Shown here piece by piece: positions 1 to 9,600 of a DNA stretch of 64,000 bases. The notes under the pieces were generated by a model, which was not told where the DNA came from, ran no database searches, and was given only the letters and a program-made list of their open reading frames with translations. Source of the DNA: CAWDVR01 sp044869805 (GTDB taxonomy: Bacteria; Acidobacteriota; Thermoanaerobaculia; Multivoradales; SZUA-115); the NCBI GenBank assembly GCA_044869805.1, contig JBIOXV010000117.1, forward strand, positions 39,706 to 103,705, in the 5' to 3' direction. The position numbers and the translations under genes are program-made. Position 1 is the stretch's first letter. Every line of letters starts with the position of its first letter.

Positions 1-1
1 C

Positions 2-265
2 TACGTGACCATGGTCTACGGCCCGATCGCGGCCTTCCTGGTGGAGCTCTTCCCGACCAGGATCCGCTACACCTCGATGTCGCTCCCCTACCACATCGGC
101 AACGGCTGGTTCGGGGGCCTGCTGCCGCTCCTGGCCACGGCGATGGTGGCCAGGGCGGGCAACATCTACTACGGGCTGTGGTACCCGATCGCGGTTTCGC
201 TGATGACCGTGGTGGTGGGCGCGCTCTTCCTGCGCGAGACCAAGGATCGCTCGATCTCGGAGTAG
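2..265 (+). CDS. MFS transporter, C-terminal end (5' truncated by window)
   Basis: Only the last 87 or so codons are present; the frame is open to the window edge. The piece holds the sequence YGPIAAFLVELFPTRIRYTS, the conserved loop and helix seen near the C-terminal half of metabolite:H+ symporter (ProP/KgtP-like) major facilitator proteins. Two further hydrophobic helices follow, and then a charged tail (RETKDRSISE) typical of these carriers. It would be an inner-membrane solute/proton symporter; the substrate cannot be told from this fragment. It ends with TAG and is followed by about 210 bp before the next gene, which has its own promoter. Sure of the superfamily, moderately sure of the MHS subgroup. 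Confidence 0.8.
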   Translation, partial: YVTMVYGPIAAFLVELFPTRIRYTSMSLPYHIGNGWFGGLLPLLATAMVARAGNIYYGLWYPIAVSLMTVVVGALFLRETKDRSISE

Positions 266-411
266 GGCTCCGCGGCGCGGGCCGGCCAGGAGAGTCCACC
301 GGGCTCCGAGGCTCATCGTTGCGCCGCGCCCGGGCAGGACAGAGCGTTTGCGCACAGAACCAGAGCTCGGTGGAAGGGACGACTTACCCGGAAAAAAAGG
401 CTTCTCCACGC

Positions 412-440
412 TTGACGCGCCGCATGCACGCGGCTAGCAT
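412..440 (+). promoter_or_regulatory. sigma70-type promoter of the secreted protein gene
   Basis: TTGACG (412-417), a 17-nt spacer, then TAGCAT (435-440). Predicted transcription start is near 447, giving a roughly 30-nt leader that contains the strong GGAGG ribosome-binding site just before the ATG at 477. The TTGACG box recurs upstream of several other genes in this window, which supports the call. Confidence 0.65.
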
Positions 441-476
441 GGGATCTCCTAACGCTATGTTGCCGGAGGTGAAGGA

Positions 477-1232
477 ATGAAGCTCGACGCGAGATCGGGT
501 CTCGTCGCAACCACCGCCCTCCTGGTCCTGGCCGCCGCCGGCGCCACGGCCGCACCACGCAAGTCTACGGCCCCGGTTTCGATCCCCGTGGTCCAGGCGC
601 AGCTCACGCCCGCGGGGGGCCCGCTCGCACCGACCGGCGTCGGCACCCTGGTCTACGACAACAACACGCCCTTCGCCCGCCGCGGCACCGACGGCGGCAC
701 GGTCGGCAACCTGTTCGACGGCGGCGTGGTAGACCCGCACTCGATCGCCTCGGCGAGCTTCCGCGTAGCCGGAAACTACGGCGCCGGCGGCACCGGCGAG
801 ATGGTGATGACCATCTGGGACCAGAACCCGGGCAGCTTCATGGTACTGCGGCGCACGCTGGTCACCGGCATGCCCTACATCCCCTACGGCGGCACCGGCA
901 ACGTCACGATGTTCACCGCCATGGTGCCGATCACCATGCCGGTCCTCGCCCACTCCGGCTTCTTCGTGGGCGGCATCCGCAACACCGACTACAACCCCTG
1001 CGCCGGCAACGTGGCGCTGAACACCACCTGCGACGGCGTGGCCCTGACCATGGGCGGCGTCGACCCGGGCATGGGCTTCCATGGCCTGCGGGTGCCGTTC
1101 ACGTCGGCGAGCTTCGTGCCGTCGGTCATGACGGTGGCGGGCGCCGGCACGGTGATCACGGGCCAGAACTCGATCTTCCGCGTCACCGGCGACAATCTGC
1201 CGGTCGAGCTGATGAGCTTCGAAGCCGAGTAG
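477..1232 (+). CDS. secreted protein of unknown function ending in VELMSFEAE
   Basis: 251 residues. The ATG at 477 is preceded by GGAGGTGAAGGA, a strong ribosome-binding site. Residues 1-26 form a classic signal peptide (MKLDARSGLVATTALLVLAAAGATAA), so the product is exported. The mature part is rich in Gly, Thr and Asn, with beta-strand-like segments such as TGEMVMTIWDQNPGS and SGFFVGGIRNTDYNP, resembling a small beta-sandwich. There are two cysteines near residues 178 and 187 that could form a disulphide. The C-terminus LPVELMSFEAE looks like a short conserved tail also seen in secreted proteins of this kind of bacterium; whether it is a sorting signal is unknown. It is monocistronic, with its own promoter and terminator. 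I do not recognise a named family. Confidence 0.8.
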   Translation: MKLDARSGLVATTALLVLAAAGATAAPRKSTAPVSIPVVQAQLTPAGGPLAPTGVGTLVYDNNTPFARRGTDGGTVGNLFDGGVVDPHSIASASFRVAGNYGAGGTGEMVMTIWDQNPGSFMVLRRTLVTGMPYIPYGGTGNVTMFTAMVPITMPVLAHSGFFVGGIRNTDYNPCAGNVALNTTCDGVALTMGGVDPGMGFHGLRVPFTSASFVPSVMTVAGAGTVITGQNSIFRVTGDNLPVELMSFEAE

Positions 1233-1260
1233 ATGGCCGCTCCCAGCGGCTTGTCTGTGC

Positions 1261-1290
1261 GAGGCACCCTCACGGGTGCCTCGTTCGTTT
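1261..1290 (+). terminator. rho-independent terminator
   Basis: Perfect 9-bp stem GAGGCACCC / GGGTGCCTC with a TCAC loop, followed by GTTCGTTT. It lies 28 bp after the stop of the secreted protein gene and directly before the PPIase gene at 1305. It is the clearest intrinsic terminator in the window. Confidence 0.85.
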
Positions 1291-1304
1291 AAGCTCCGGC
1301 ATCG

Positions 1305-2762
1305 ATGCCTCCTCTCGCAGCCTCCCTCCCGCTGCTCCTGGTGCTCGCCTCGCCCGCTGCCCCGGGGCCCGGCGGCGACACCGTGGTCGCCACCTACCGC
1401 GACGGCGAGGTCACCGCCTCCGAGGTGGCCGCATGGTCGCGCTTCGTGGAGCTCGACGGCGGCTCGACCAAGGGCCTGAGCCTCGAGAGCAGGGTGCAGG
1501 AGATCGTGGTGCTCGAGGCCCTCGCCCGCCGCTTCGAGGCCGCGCCTGCCGCCGCCCGCGAGGAGGTCGAGGGCCAGCGCCGCGCGCTCGACGCCAAGCT
1601 CGCGGAGCGCGCCCTGCGCCGCCACCTCCTCGCCCGCGCCGAGCCCACGGAGGCCGACCTGCGCCGGCTCTACGCGGCGCGCCGGGAAGCGCTCGCCGAG
1701 CCCAGGCGCTGGCGGCTGGAGGACGTGTTCAAGAGCTTCCCAGAGGGCGCGGACGAGGCTACCCGGTCGGCGGTGCGGAGTGCCCTCGCAGCGGTACGCG
1801 AGAGGCTGCTCGCCGGCGCCGAGTTCGCGGCCGTGGCGCGCGCCGAGTCAGAGTCGTCGACCCGCTTGCGCAGCGGCGCCATGGGCTTCGTCACCCTCGA
1901 CCGGCTGGCCCCACCGCTGGCGCGGGCGGTGGCGGAGCTCGGCCAGGGCGAGATCAGCCCGCTCGTCGAGCTGCCGCGCGGGGTGGTGATCGTGCGCTGC
2001 GTGCAGGTGATCGAGGCCCACTCCCCGAGCTTCGAGGAGGCGCGGGAGGGACTGGCCACCGAGCTGCGCAACCAGCGCTTCGAGGAGCTGTGGGACGAGG
2101 CCGCGCGCCGCGGTGAGCCGGGCCTGGAGGCCGAGCGCCTGGGGCTCACCCGCACCCCGGACCAGGAGCTCCTGCGACGCTTCAAGCACCTGGAGCTCGC
2201 GGCGCAGGCCGCGGCCAACGAGGCTACCCGGGACGAGATCGGCGAGCCTTCCGACGACGAGCTACGGGCCGCTTTCGAGGCGCAGCCTCGAGGATGGAGC
2301 GCACCGCGCCGCTCGCAGCTTCGCGTGCTCCGCGTGCCGATCCGCAACCATCTGCCCGCCTCCTTCTACGACCGGGTACGGCGGCACGGCCGGGAGCTCT
2401 CGGCCCCGGCCGGCGACGGCGGACCACGAAGCCTGGAGGCCGTGGCCGCCGATCTGGCGCCTCACGCCGAGATCGAGGACCTGGGCTGGAAGACCGACGA
2501 CGAGATCTGGGCCCTCGGCATGAACGCCGACGCCGCGGTGCGTGATCTCGACCCAGGGGAGCTCAGCCCGGCGGTGCAGGAGTCCCAGACCTTCCTCATC
2601 TTCCAGCTCGTGGCCAGGCAGGACGAGCGCCGGCTCGCTCTCGCCGAGGCCCGGCCCCAAGTGCGCGCCGCGCTGCTCGACCGCCGGCGGCGCGAGGCCG
2701 GGGAGCGGCTCCGGCAGCGGGTCTTCGACGAGCAGGCGATCCGAATGAGAACCAGTGAATAA
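1305..2762 (+). CDS. exported parvulin-type peptidyl-prolyl isomerase
   Basis: 485 residues. The start gives a signal peptide (MPPLAASLPLLLVLASPAAP) and a SurA-like N-terminal helical region beginning VATYRDGEVTASEV. A parvulin (PpiC) domain lies at about residues 135-235, with RWRLEDVF, LLAGAEFAAVARAESES, GAMGFVTLDRLAPPLARAV and ELPRGVVIVRCVQV. A second, more divergent half follows to the C-terminus. Parvulins of this type act in the periplasm as foldases or chaperones for exported proteins. It is the first gene of a four-gene set; its stop overlaps the GTG start of the next gene by 8 nt. No clear SD precedes 1305, so the exact start is less certain. The second half may be a degenerate duplicate parvulin domain. 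Confidence 0.85.
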   Translation: MPPLAASLPLLLVLASPAAPGPGGDTVVATYRDGEVTASEVAAWSRFVELDGGSTKGLSLESRVQEIVVLEALARRFEAAPAAAREEVEGQRRALDAKLAERALRRHLLARAEPTEADLRRLYAARREALAEPRRWRLEDVFKSFPEGADEATRSAVRSALAAVRERLLAGAEFAAVARAESESSTRLRSGAMGFVTLDRLAPPLARAVAELGQGEISPLVELPRGVVIVRCVQVIEAHSPSFEEAREGLATELRNQRFEELWDEAARRGEPGLEAERLGLTRTPDQELLRRFKHLELAAQAAANEATRDEIGEPSDDELRAAFEAQPRGWSAPRRSQLRVLRVPIRNHLPASFYDRVRRHGRELSAPAGDGGPRSLEAVAADLAPHAEIEDLGWKTDDEIWALGMNADAAVRDLDPGELSPAVQESQTFLIFQLVARQDERRLALAEARPQVRAALLDRRRREAGERLRQRVFDEQAIRMRTSE

Positions 2763-4893
2763 GCCTGCTGCGCGGGCCTGCCGCGGCGTCGCGCTTCTCT
2801 CCGCGCTCCTCCTCGCGGCCTGCGACCGCGGCCCGCGCCTCAACCTGCTGCTGGTGACCTTCGACACCACGCGCGCCGACTTCATCGGCTGCTACGGCAA
2901 GCAATCGGCACGCACCCCGACCCTCGACCGCCTGGCCGCCGAGGGCACGCTGTTCGAGAACTGCCTCACGCCGGTGCCCATCACCACGCCGTCGCACTCC
3001 ACCATGTTCACCGGCCTCTACCCCCTGGCCCACGGCGTGCGCGACAACGGCCGCTTCCGGCTGCCGGCCGAGCGCACCACCCTGGCCGAGCTGCTCAAGG
3101 CCGAGGGCTACGCCACGGGCGCCGCGGTGGGCGCCTTTCCGCTGACCCGCGACTGGGGCCTGGACCAGGGCTTCGACTTTTACGACGACCACATCACGGT
3201 CGCCGCCGAGGACGAGCGCGGCCGGCGGCAGCGCGACCCGGGCGTCTTCTTCGACGAGCGGCCGGCCTCGCGGGTCAACGACGCGATGCTGCCCTGGCTG
3301 CGCGCCAACGCGCGCCGGCGCTTCTTCGCCTTCGTCCACTACTGGGACCCGCACCAGCCGCACGTGCCGCCGCCGCCCTTCTCCGACCTCTACCCGCACG
3401 ACCTCTACCAGGGCGAGATCGCCTACGCCGACCAGGCGCTGGGCGTGCTGCTCGGCGAGCTCGAGCGCCAGGGCGTGTACGACCGCACCGTGGTCGCCAT
3501 GCTCGGCGACCACGGCGAGGGGCGGGGCGAGCACCAGGAGGACACCCACTCCATGCTGCTCTACAACGCCACGCTGCACGTGCCGTGGATCGTGCGCATC
3601 CCGGGCGAGCCGGGCGGGAGGCGTGTGGCGGCGCGGGTTGGCACGGTCGACCTGATGCCAACGCTGCTCGAGGTCCTGGGCCTGCCGGTGCCTGACGAGG
3701 TGCAGGGGCGCTCGCTGCTCGCCGAGCTACGCCGTGCCACGCCGGGGCAGCCCGCGCTCGCCTCGGCCGACAACCGTCCCTACTACGCCGAAACCCTGTC
3801 ACCGCGGCTGTCCTACGGCTGGGGAGAGCTGCGCGCCCTCTTCCTGGGGCCGTTCAAGTACGTGCACGGCCCACGGCGCGAGCTCTTCGATACGCGCTAC
3901 GACCCGCAGGAGCTCACCAACCTGGCCCCCGGCCCCGAGGCGGAGCGGATGCACGGCGGCCTCGAGGCATTCGTCGCCAGGAATGCCAGCGCCGGAGCCG
4001 CCCAGGCGGTGTCAGACAGCGACCCGGAGACCCGCGCGCGGCTCGCCGCGCTGGGCTACATCTCGGCCGGCGGCGAAGGGCCGATCGAGATCGAGGAGGA
4101 GCTCTCCGAGGACGGCGACCCGCCGCAGGAGCACATCTGGAGCGTCAGCCTGTGGAGCCAGTGCAAGCAGGCCCTGCAGCGCTTCGACTACCTCTCCGCC
4201 CGCGAGCACGCGCTGCGGCTGGTCGAGGCGGAGCCTGATAACGCGTTCTTCCGCGCCCTGCTCGGCACCGCGCTGATCGGCCTCGGGCAAGAGCGCGAGG
4301 CTGCCGAGGTCGCCGAGCAGGGGCCGATCAATCCCCAGAACGACTACGTGTACCTGGAGGCGGCGCGGCTGCTGTTCTCCGTCGGCGACCACGAGCGGGC
4401 GATGGGCCTCGCCGGGCGGGTGGCGGCGGCGCAGCCGTCGGCCGCGGCGCACTTCCTGCTCGGCGCCATGGTGGGCGAGCTCGGCGATCGCGGCGCCGAG
4501 GAGAAGGAGCTCAGGGCCGCCCTCGCCCTCGACCCGAGCCACGCCCGGTCGCGCCAGCGCCTCGCCGTGCTGCTCGCCGAGGCCGGCCGCTTCGCCGAGG
4601 CCGAGACCGAGCTGCGACTCCTGGCCGCCGAGTCGCCGCTCGATCCCTCGGCCCACCTCAACCTGGCCACGCTGCTGCTCCAGACCGGGCGCCGCGAGGA
4701 GGCCCGCGGCGAGCTGCGCCGCGCCCTCGACCTCGCCCCCGAGTACTGCCGGGCCCACCTGGCAATGCTCGCCCTGCACCTCGAGGCCGGCGAGGAGAGC
4801 GCGGCCGAGGCCGCCTTCGGCGAGCTCCAGGCGCGGTGCCGCGATCCGCGGATCGTCGCCGAAGCCCGCGGCAGAATGGAGTCGCCACCGTGA
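2755..4893 (+). CDS. sulfatase-fold (alkaline phosphatase superfamily) lipoprotein with TPR tail
   Basis: 712 residues from a GTG start overlapping the previous stop. A lipobox LLAAC puts the lipidated Cys at residue 23. The sulfatase-type hydrolase domain spans about 29-440. Metal ligands are visible in LLVTFDTTRADF (D37) and in GDHGEG near residue 252, followed by the typical HSMLLYNATLHVPWIVRIPG segment. The nucleophile motif is T77-T-P-S-H instead of Cys/Ser-x-Pro-Ser-Arg, so a formylglycine sulfatase is unlikely. Thr at this place is known in related phosphotransferases and phosphodiesterases. Residues about 465-712 are tetratricopeptide-like helical repeats (for example AHFLLGAMVGELGDRGAEEKEL split over two helices), suggesting protein binding. 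Substrate unknown. It sits between two parvulin genes, with overlaps on both sides. Confidence 0.85.
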   Translation: MNKPAARACRGVALLSALLLAACDRGPRLNLLLVTFDTTRADFIGCYGKQSARTPTLDRLAAEGTLFENCLTPVPITTPSHSTMFTGLYPLAHGVRDNGRFRLPAERTTLAELLKAEGYATGAAVGAFPLTRDWGLDQGFDFYDDHITVAAEDERGRRQRDPGVFFDERPASRVNDAMLPWLRANARRRFFAFVHYWDPHQPHVPPPPFSDLYPHDLYQGEIAYADQALGVLLGELERQGVYDRTVVAMLGDHGEGRGEHQEDTHSMLLYNATLHVPWIVRIPGEPGGRRVAARVGTVDLMPTLLEVLGLPVPDEVQGRSLLAELRRATPGQPALASADNRPYYAETLSPRLSYGWGELRALFLGPFKYVHGPRRELFDTRYDPQELTNLAPGPEAERMHGGLEAFVARNASAGAAQAVSDSDPETRARLAALGYISAGGEGPIEIEEELSEDGDPPQEHIWSVSLWSQCKQALQRFDYLSAREHALRLVEAEPDNAFFRALLGTALIGLGQEREAAEVAEQGPINPQNDYVYLEAARLLFSVGDHERAMGLAGRVAAAQPSAAAHFLLGAMVGELGDRGAEEKELRAALALDPSHARSRQRLAVLLAEAGRFAEAETELRLLAAESPLDPSAHLNLATLLLQTGRREEARGELRRALDLAPEYCRAHLAMLALHLEAGEESAAEAAFGELQARCRDPRIVAEARGRMESPP

Positions 4894-6605
4894 GGCCTCA
4901 GGGCCGCGTGCTGGTGCCTACTCTTCTGCTCGTGGTCTCCGCCTGCGGCGGCGGAGCGCCGCCCGGCTCCGAGGAGAACCCCGCGGAAGTGGCGGCCACC
5001 AGCCGGCACGGGTCGATCCGCTGCGCGGCGATCGAGCCCGCGGTGCGCGCCGCGGTCGCCGGCGAGCCCGCGGACGAGACCGAGGCGCTGGTCGACGCCT
5101 ACCGCCGCGTGGCCGAGGATCGAGTGGTGGAGCTCGCCCTGCTGGGCAGCTCCGACGGCCGTGAACGCGCCCTCGAAGCGCTCGGCGAGGAGCGCGAGAA
5201 GGTGCACCGCGACGCGGTGGTGGACCTCTACCTGCAGGAGAGCCTGCGGCCCGACCTGTCGGTTTCCGAGGCCGAGATCCACGCCTACTACGAGGCCCAC
5301 CGCGAGCGCTTCCACCGGCCGGCGCAGCGCCAGGTCTGGCACCTCTTCCGGCGCCACGAGGACCCCGCCCACCCCGAGGCCACGGTGGCCTTCGTCGAAG
5401 GCTTGCGCCAGCGCATCCTGGCCGGCGCCAGCTTCGCCGACCTGGCGCGCGAGCACTCGCACTCCGAGACCCGGCTGCTGGGCGGCCGGCTGGGCGTGGT
5501 GGCGCCAGGCAAGCTGCCGCCGAAGCTCGAGGCGATCGTCTTCGGCCTCGCCGCGAACCAGCTCAGCGCCCCGATCTCCACTCGCCAGGGGGTGTTCCTG
5601 TTCCGCATCGGCGACGTGATCCCGGAGAAGGACTTCCCTGTGGCGGACATGCGGCTGACCATCGCCCGCGAGGTGCGCGAGCAGAAGGTGCGCCAGGCGC
5701 TGGCGGCGGCGGCCGGCGACGAGCCCCTGCCGCCCGAGGCGCGAGTGCTCGACGCCGAGGCGCTGCGGCGCGTGCCGGCCCTCGGCGAGGAGGAGGTGGC
5801 GCTCGAGGTCGGCGGCTACCGCCTGACCGTCGCCGAGCTGCGCGAGGCGCTGGCCGAGCGGCGCCACGACGCTCCGCCGTCGCTCGAGCCCGAGCGCGAC
5901 ATGGAGCACTTCTACGAGGCGCTGGTGCTGCGCCAGCGGCTGTTCCTCAAGGCTGAGCGGGAAGGCTTCGTCGAGCGGCGTCGCGCCGCGGTCGAGACCC
6001 TCGAGCGGCACCTCGGCAGCGAGCGCTGGCTGCGCCGGGAGCTCGAGCGCCGCATGGAGGAGAAGGTCGACCGCGCGGAGGAGGAGCGGCGGCGCTTCTA
6101 CGACGACAACAGCTACCTCTACCAGACGCCCTTGCGCTTGAAGCTCCGCATCCTCCAGGCGCCGCTCGGCAGCGACCCGGCAGCGCGCCTGGCGCGGCTC
6201 GAGGCGCTGCGCGAGGAGCTCGCCGCCGGCGACCTCGACCTCGAGCAGGCGGCGCAGGCGATCGGCGGCGTCACCCGCGACCTGGGCTGGTCCGGCGCCG
6301 CCACCCTCGGCTCTCTCGAGCCCAAGGTGCGCTACTACCTGCTGGACATGAGCGGCACCGGCTACACCATCCCCTTCCAGGCCAACCGGCAGCTCTCGCT
6401 GATCCAGGTCGAGGCCCGCGAGGAGCCGCGCGAGCGGCCCTACGAAGAGGTCGCGGACCCGGTGCGCCGCGACTACCTCGAGCGCCACCGCCAGGAGCTC
6501 TACCGGCAGGTGATCGACGAGATCCTCGCCGCCGCCGACTTCCGCTTCCACCGCGAGGCGGTGCTGGCGCGGCTGGGGACGGCAACACCCGCGGCCGGGT
6601 CGTAG
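4890..6605 (+). CDS. parvulin-type peptidyl-prolyl isomerase lipoprotein
   Basis: 571 residues from a GTG at 4890 that overlaps the previous stop in GTGA; an upstream in-frame ATG at 4836 would lie deep in the preceding gene. The GTG start yields a lipoprotein signal with lipobox VVSAC. A helical N-terminal segment is followed by a parvulin domain at about residues 145-260: QRQVWHLFRRHED, LAGASFADLAREHSHSET, GGRLGVVAPGKLPPKLEAIV and TRQGVFLFRIGDV. A second PpiC/SurA-like half fills the rest. Probable role: membrane-tethered periplasmic foldase. Two parvulin genes flanking the sulfatase-fold lipoprotein suggest that the three products act on the same exported clients; that is inference. The next gene follows after 11 bp. 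Confidence 0.87.
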   Translation: MRPQGRVLVPTLLLVVSACGGGAPPGSEENPAEVAATSRHGSIRCAAIEPAVRAAVAGEPADETEALVDAYRRVAEDRVVELALLGSSDGRERALEALGEEREKVHRDAVVDLYLQESLRPDLSVSEAEIHAYYEAHRERFHRPAQRQVWHLFRRHEDPAHPEATVAFVEGLRQRILAGASFADLAREHSHSETRLLGGRLGVVAPGKLPPKLEAIVFGLAANQLSAPISTRQGVFLFRIGDVIPEKDFPVADMRLTIAREVREQKVRQALAAAAGDEPLPPEARVLDAEALRRVPALGEEEVALEVGGYRLTVAELREALAERRHDAPPSLEPERDMEHFYEALVLRQRLFLKAEREGFVERRRAAVETLERHLGSERWLRRELERRMEEKVDRAEEERRRFYDDNSYLYQTPLRLKLRILQAPLGSDPAARLARLEALREELAAGDLDLEQAAQAIGGVTRDLGWSGAATLGSLEPKVRYYLLDMSGTGYTIPFQANRQLSLIQVEAREEPRERPYEEVADPVRRDYLERHRQELYRQVIDEILAAADFRFHREAVLARLGTATPAAGS

Positions 6606-6616
6606 CAGCCCGGCCC

Positions 6617-9600
6617 ATGGACCTCCGCTTCCTGTTCCTCCTCGCCTGCTTCGTGCTCTCCGGCGCCTCGGCGCTGGTCTTCGAGACGGTGTGGACCGAG
6701 GAGCTGGCGCTGGTCTTCGGCGCCTCGGAGCTGGCGCTGGTGTCGGTGCTCGCCGCCTACATGACCGGCCTCGCCGCCGGCGCCGCGGCCGGCGCACGCT
6801 GGGCGCGGCGGGTGGCGCGGCCGCTCCTCGCCTATGCCGTGATCGAGCTCGCGATCGGCCTCGCGGCGCTGGCCGTGCCGGCGGCGATCGCCGCGGCCGG
6901 CCGCCTGGAGGTGCTGCTGCTGGCGACCGACGGGGTCTACGGCGGCGAGGGCGCGGTCGCCGCCTCGACGCTCTTCCAGCTCGCCTCCTCGTTCCTCATC
7001 CTGCTCCTGCCCACGGCGCTGATGGGCGCCACGCTGCCGCTCCTGGTGCGCCACGCGGTGCGCAACCAGGAGGCGATCGGCGCGCGCGTCGGCAGCCTCT
7101 ACGCGGCCAACACGCTGGGCGCGGCCACGGGCGCCGTGGTCACCGCCTTCGTGCTGCTGCCGTCGCTGGGCCTCGGCCGTGCCACCCTCGCCGGCGTGGC
7201 GCTCAACGGCTGCGTGGCGCTGCTGGCGGGCGGGCTCGGCATGGCCTCGCCGCCGCTCGCCACGGAGCGGGCCGGCGAGCGCGACCTCGCGGCCGCCGAC
7301 CGCGGGCCCTGGTGGCCGCTGGCGGTGGTCGCCGTTTCCGGGGCGGTGGCGCTCGGCTGCGAGATCGTGTGGATGCGGCTCCTCACTCACCTGGTCGGCG
7401 GCAGCGTCTACGCCCTGGGCACGATGCTGGCGGCCTTCCTGGTCGCCATCGCCCTGGGCGCCGCCGCGTCTGCCGGGCTGGCGAGGACCCGCGAGCGCGC
7501 CCGCCTGGGCCTCGCCCTGGCGCAGCTCGGCGCCGCCGCGCTGTCGCTCGTCGCCTTCGCCGCCGCGGACCGGGTGCCGGATCTCGCGGCACGGCTCGCC
7601 GCCCAGGGCGCGAGCCGCCTGGCGGTGACGGCGGTGCTCGGAGCCCTGCTCATCCTCCCCGGCGCGCTCTGCCTGGGCGCCTCGTTTCCGCTCGCCGTGC
7701 GCGTGCTCGCGGGAGACGCGCGGCAGGCTTCCTTGGCCTCCGGCCGGGCGCTCGCCTGGAACACCCTGGGCGCCGTGGCCGGCACGGTGGCGACCGGCCT
7801 CTGGCTGCTGCCCGGTCTCGCCTTCGCCGGCGCCATGGCGCTGGCCGCGGCCGTGAGCCTGGGGCTCGCCGCCGTGGTCGCCGTCGCCGAACGGCCGCGC
7901 CTGTCGCCGGTGCTGGTCGCAGCGGTGCTGGGCCTGGGCGCCCTGGCCTTCGTACGACCGCCGACTCCCTGGCACGTGCTGCGCTCCTCGCCGCTGGCGA
8001 TCCTGCTCGCCGCTCCGCCGGCCGAGGCGCCCCGCCAGCCCCCGGGCGAGGAGACGGAGCCGGCCGGCGAGGAGGGCTCCGACGCGCCGCCTCCCGACGG
8101 CTTCGGCGAGGTGGTGTACTACGGCGTGGGGCGCGGCGCCACTGTGCTGCTGCACGAGGACGGCGCCGAGTGGCGGCTGACCGGCAACGGGCTGCCGGAG
8201 TCTGCCGTGCAGCCACCCGGCGGCCGGCCGGGCCGCTACGCCGTGGCGCGCTGGCTGACGCTCTTGCCCGGCGCGGTGCGGGAGGAGGTGCGCGAGCTGC
8301 TGGTGATCGGCCTCGGCGCCGGCCACTCGATCGAGGAGCTGCCGCCGTCGATCGAGGAGATCCACGTGGTCGAGCTCGAGCCGGAGATGATCGCCGCCAA
8401 CCGGTACCTCGCCGGCGAGCGGCGGCGCGACCCGCTGGCCGACCCGCGCCTGGCGCTGCACGTGGGCGACGTGCGCAGCGTGCTCTCGCTCTCGCGCCGG
8501 CGCTTCGACGCCATCGTGTCGCAGCCCTCGCATCCCTGGACTAGCGGCTCCTCGCACCTCTTCACCCGCGAGTTCTTCGAGCTCGCCCGCGCTCACCTGG
8601 CCCCGGGCGGCGTCTTCGTGCAGTGGATCGGCCTCGACCTGGTGGACGCGCCGCTGCTCCAGAGCCTGGTAGCGACGCTCGCCGCCGCCTTCCCTCACGT
8701 CGAGGTCTACCAGCCCCACCCCTGGGGCGCGGTGCTGTTCGCGGCCTCGGACCAGCCGCTTGGCAGGGACGGCGCACCCTTCCTCGCCGAGGCGAGCGCC
8801 GAGGCTTGGCGCGCCCTGGGGGTTTCGAGCGCCGAGGACCTGGTGCTGGCGCGCGTGCTCGACGATGCCGGGGCTCGCCTGCTCGCGGCCGGCGCCGAGC
8901 TCAACACCGACCGGCGCAACCTGCTCCAGACCCGCTCGCCGCGCGCCCTCGCCAAGCCCGTGGGCCGCGCCGGGCTCGACCGGCTGATCGCGCCCTTCGA
9001 TTCCATCCGCCGCCTGCCGCCGGGCGCCGATGGCGTTTACGTGGTGCGCTGGCTGACGCGCCAGCGCCAGCAGGGACGTGCGCTGCGCGCGGCCGCGGCA
9101 CTCTCCGACGCCGGCCAGCGCCACGCCGCTTTCCTGTTCCTCGACCTCGCGGCCGGCCGCCGCCGGCCCGCCGAGCCGGCCGTCGCCGCCGAGCCTTCCG
9201 TGGAGCTGCGTTCGGCGCTGCTGCTCGCGCTGCGGCCGGCGATCGTCGAGGGTCGCGGGCCGGCGCCGCTCCTCGCCTGGTCCGAAGGCGACCCGGCGGC
9301 GGGCGCGGTGGTCGCAGGCTGGCGCCTGGCGCAGCGGGGCGAGGAACGCGAGATGGCCGGGCTCGAAGCGCCGCTCGCGGCCGTGCCACCGCGGCACCCC
9401 CTCCACCAGGCCGCTACGCGGCTGCGCATCGGCTGGCGCCTGGCGAGCGGCGAGCCGCAGGCGGCGCGCGAGGCGGTCGGCCTGCTCGACCCTCTCCTCG
9501 CCGGCAGCGCCTCGGCCGGCGACCTGCTGCTCCGGGCCCGCCTCGGGGCGCAGGCGGGCGATGCGGCGACCGCCCTCGCCTCGCTCGACGAGCTCGCCCG

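Noticed and set aside
2755..4893. Formylglycine-dependent sulfatase
   Set aside because: No C/S-x-P-S-R motif; the nucleophile position is Thr.
4344..9406. Long minus-strand frames antisense to the PPIase and SpeE-like genes
   Set aside because: Translations are Arg/Gly/Ala/His-rich without domains, while the + strand frames carry parvulin and methyltransferase motifs.
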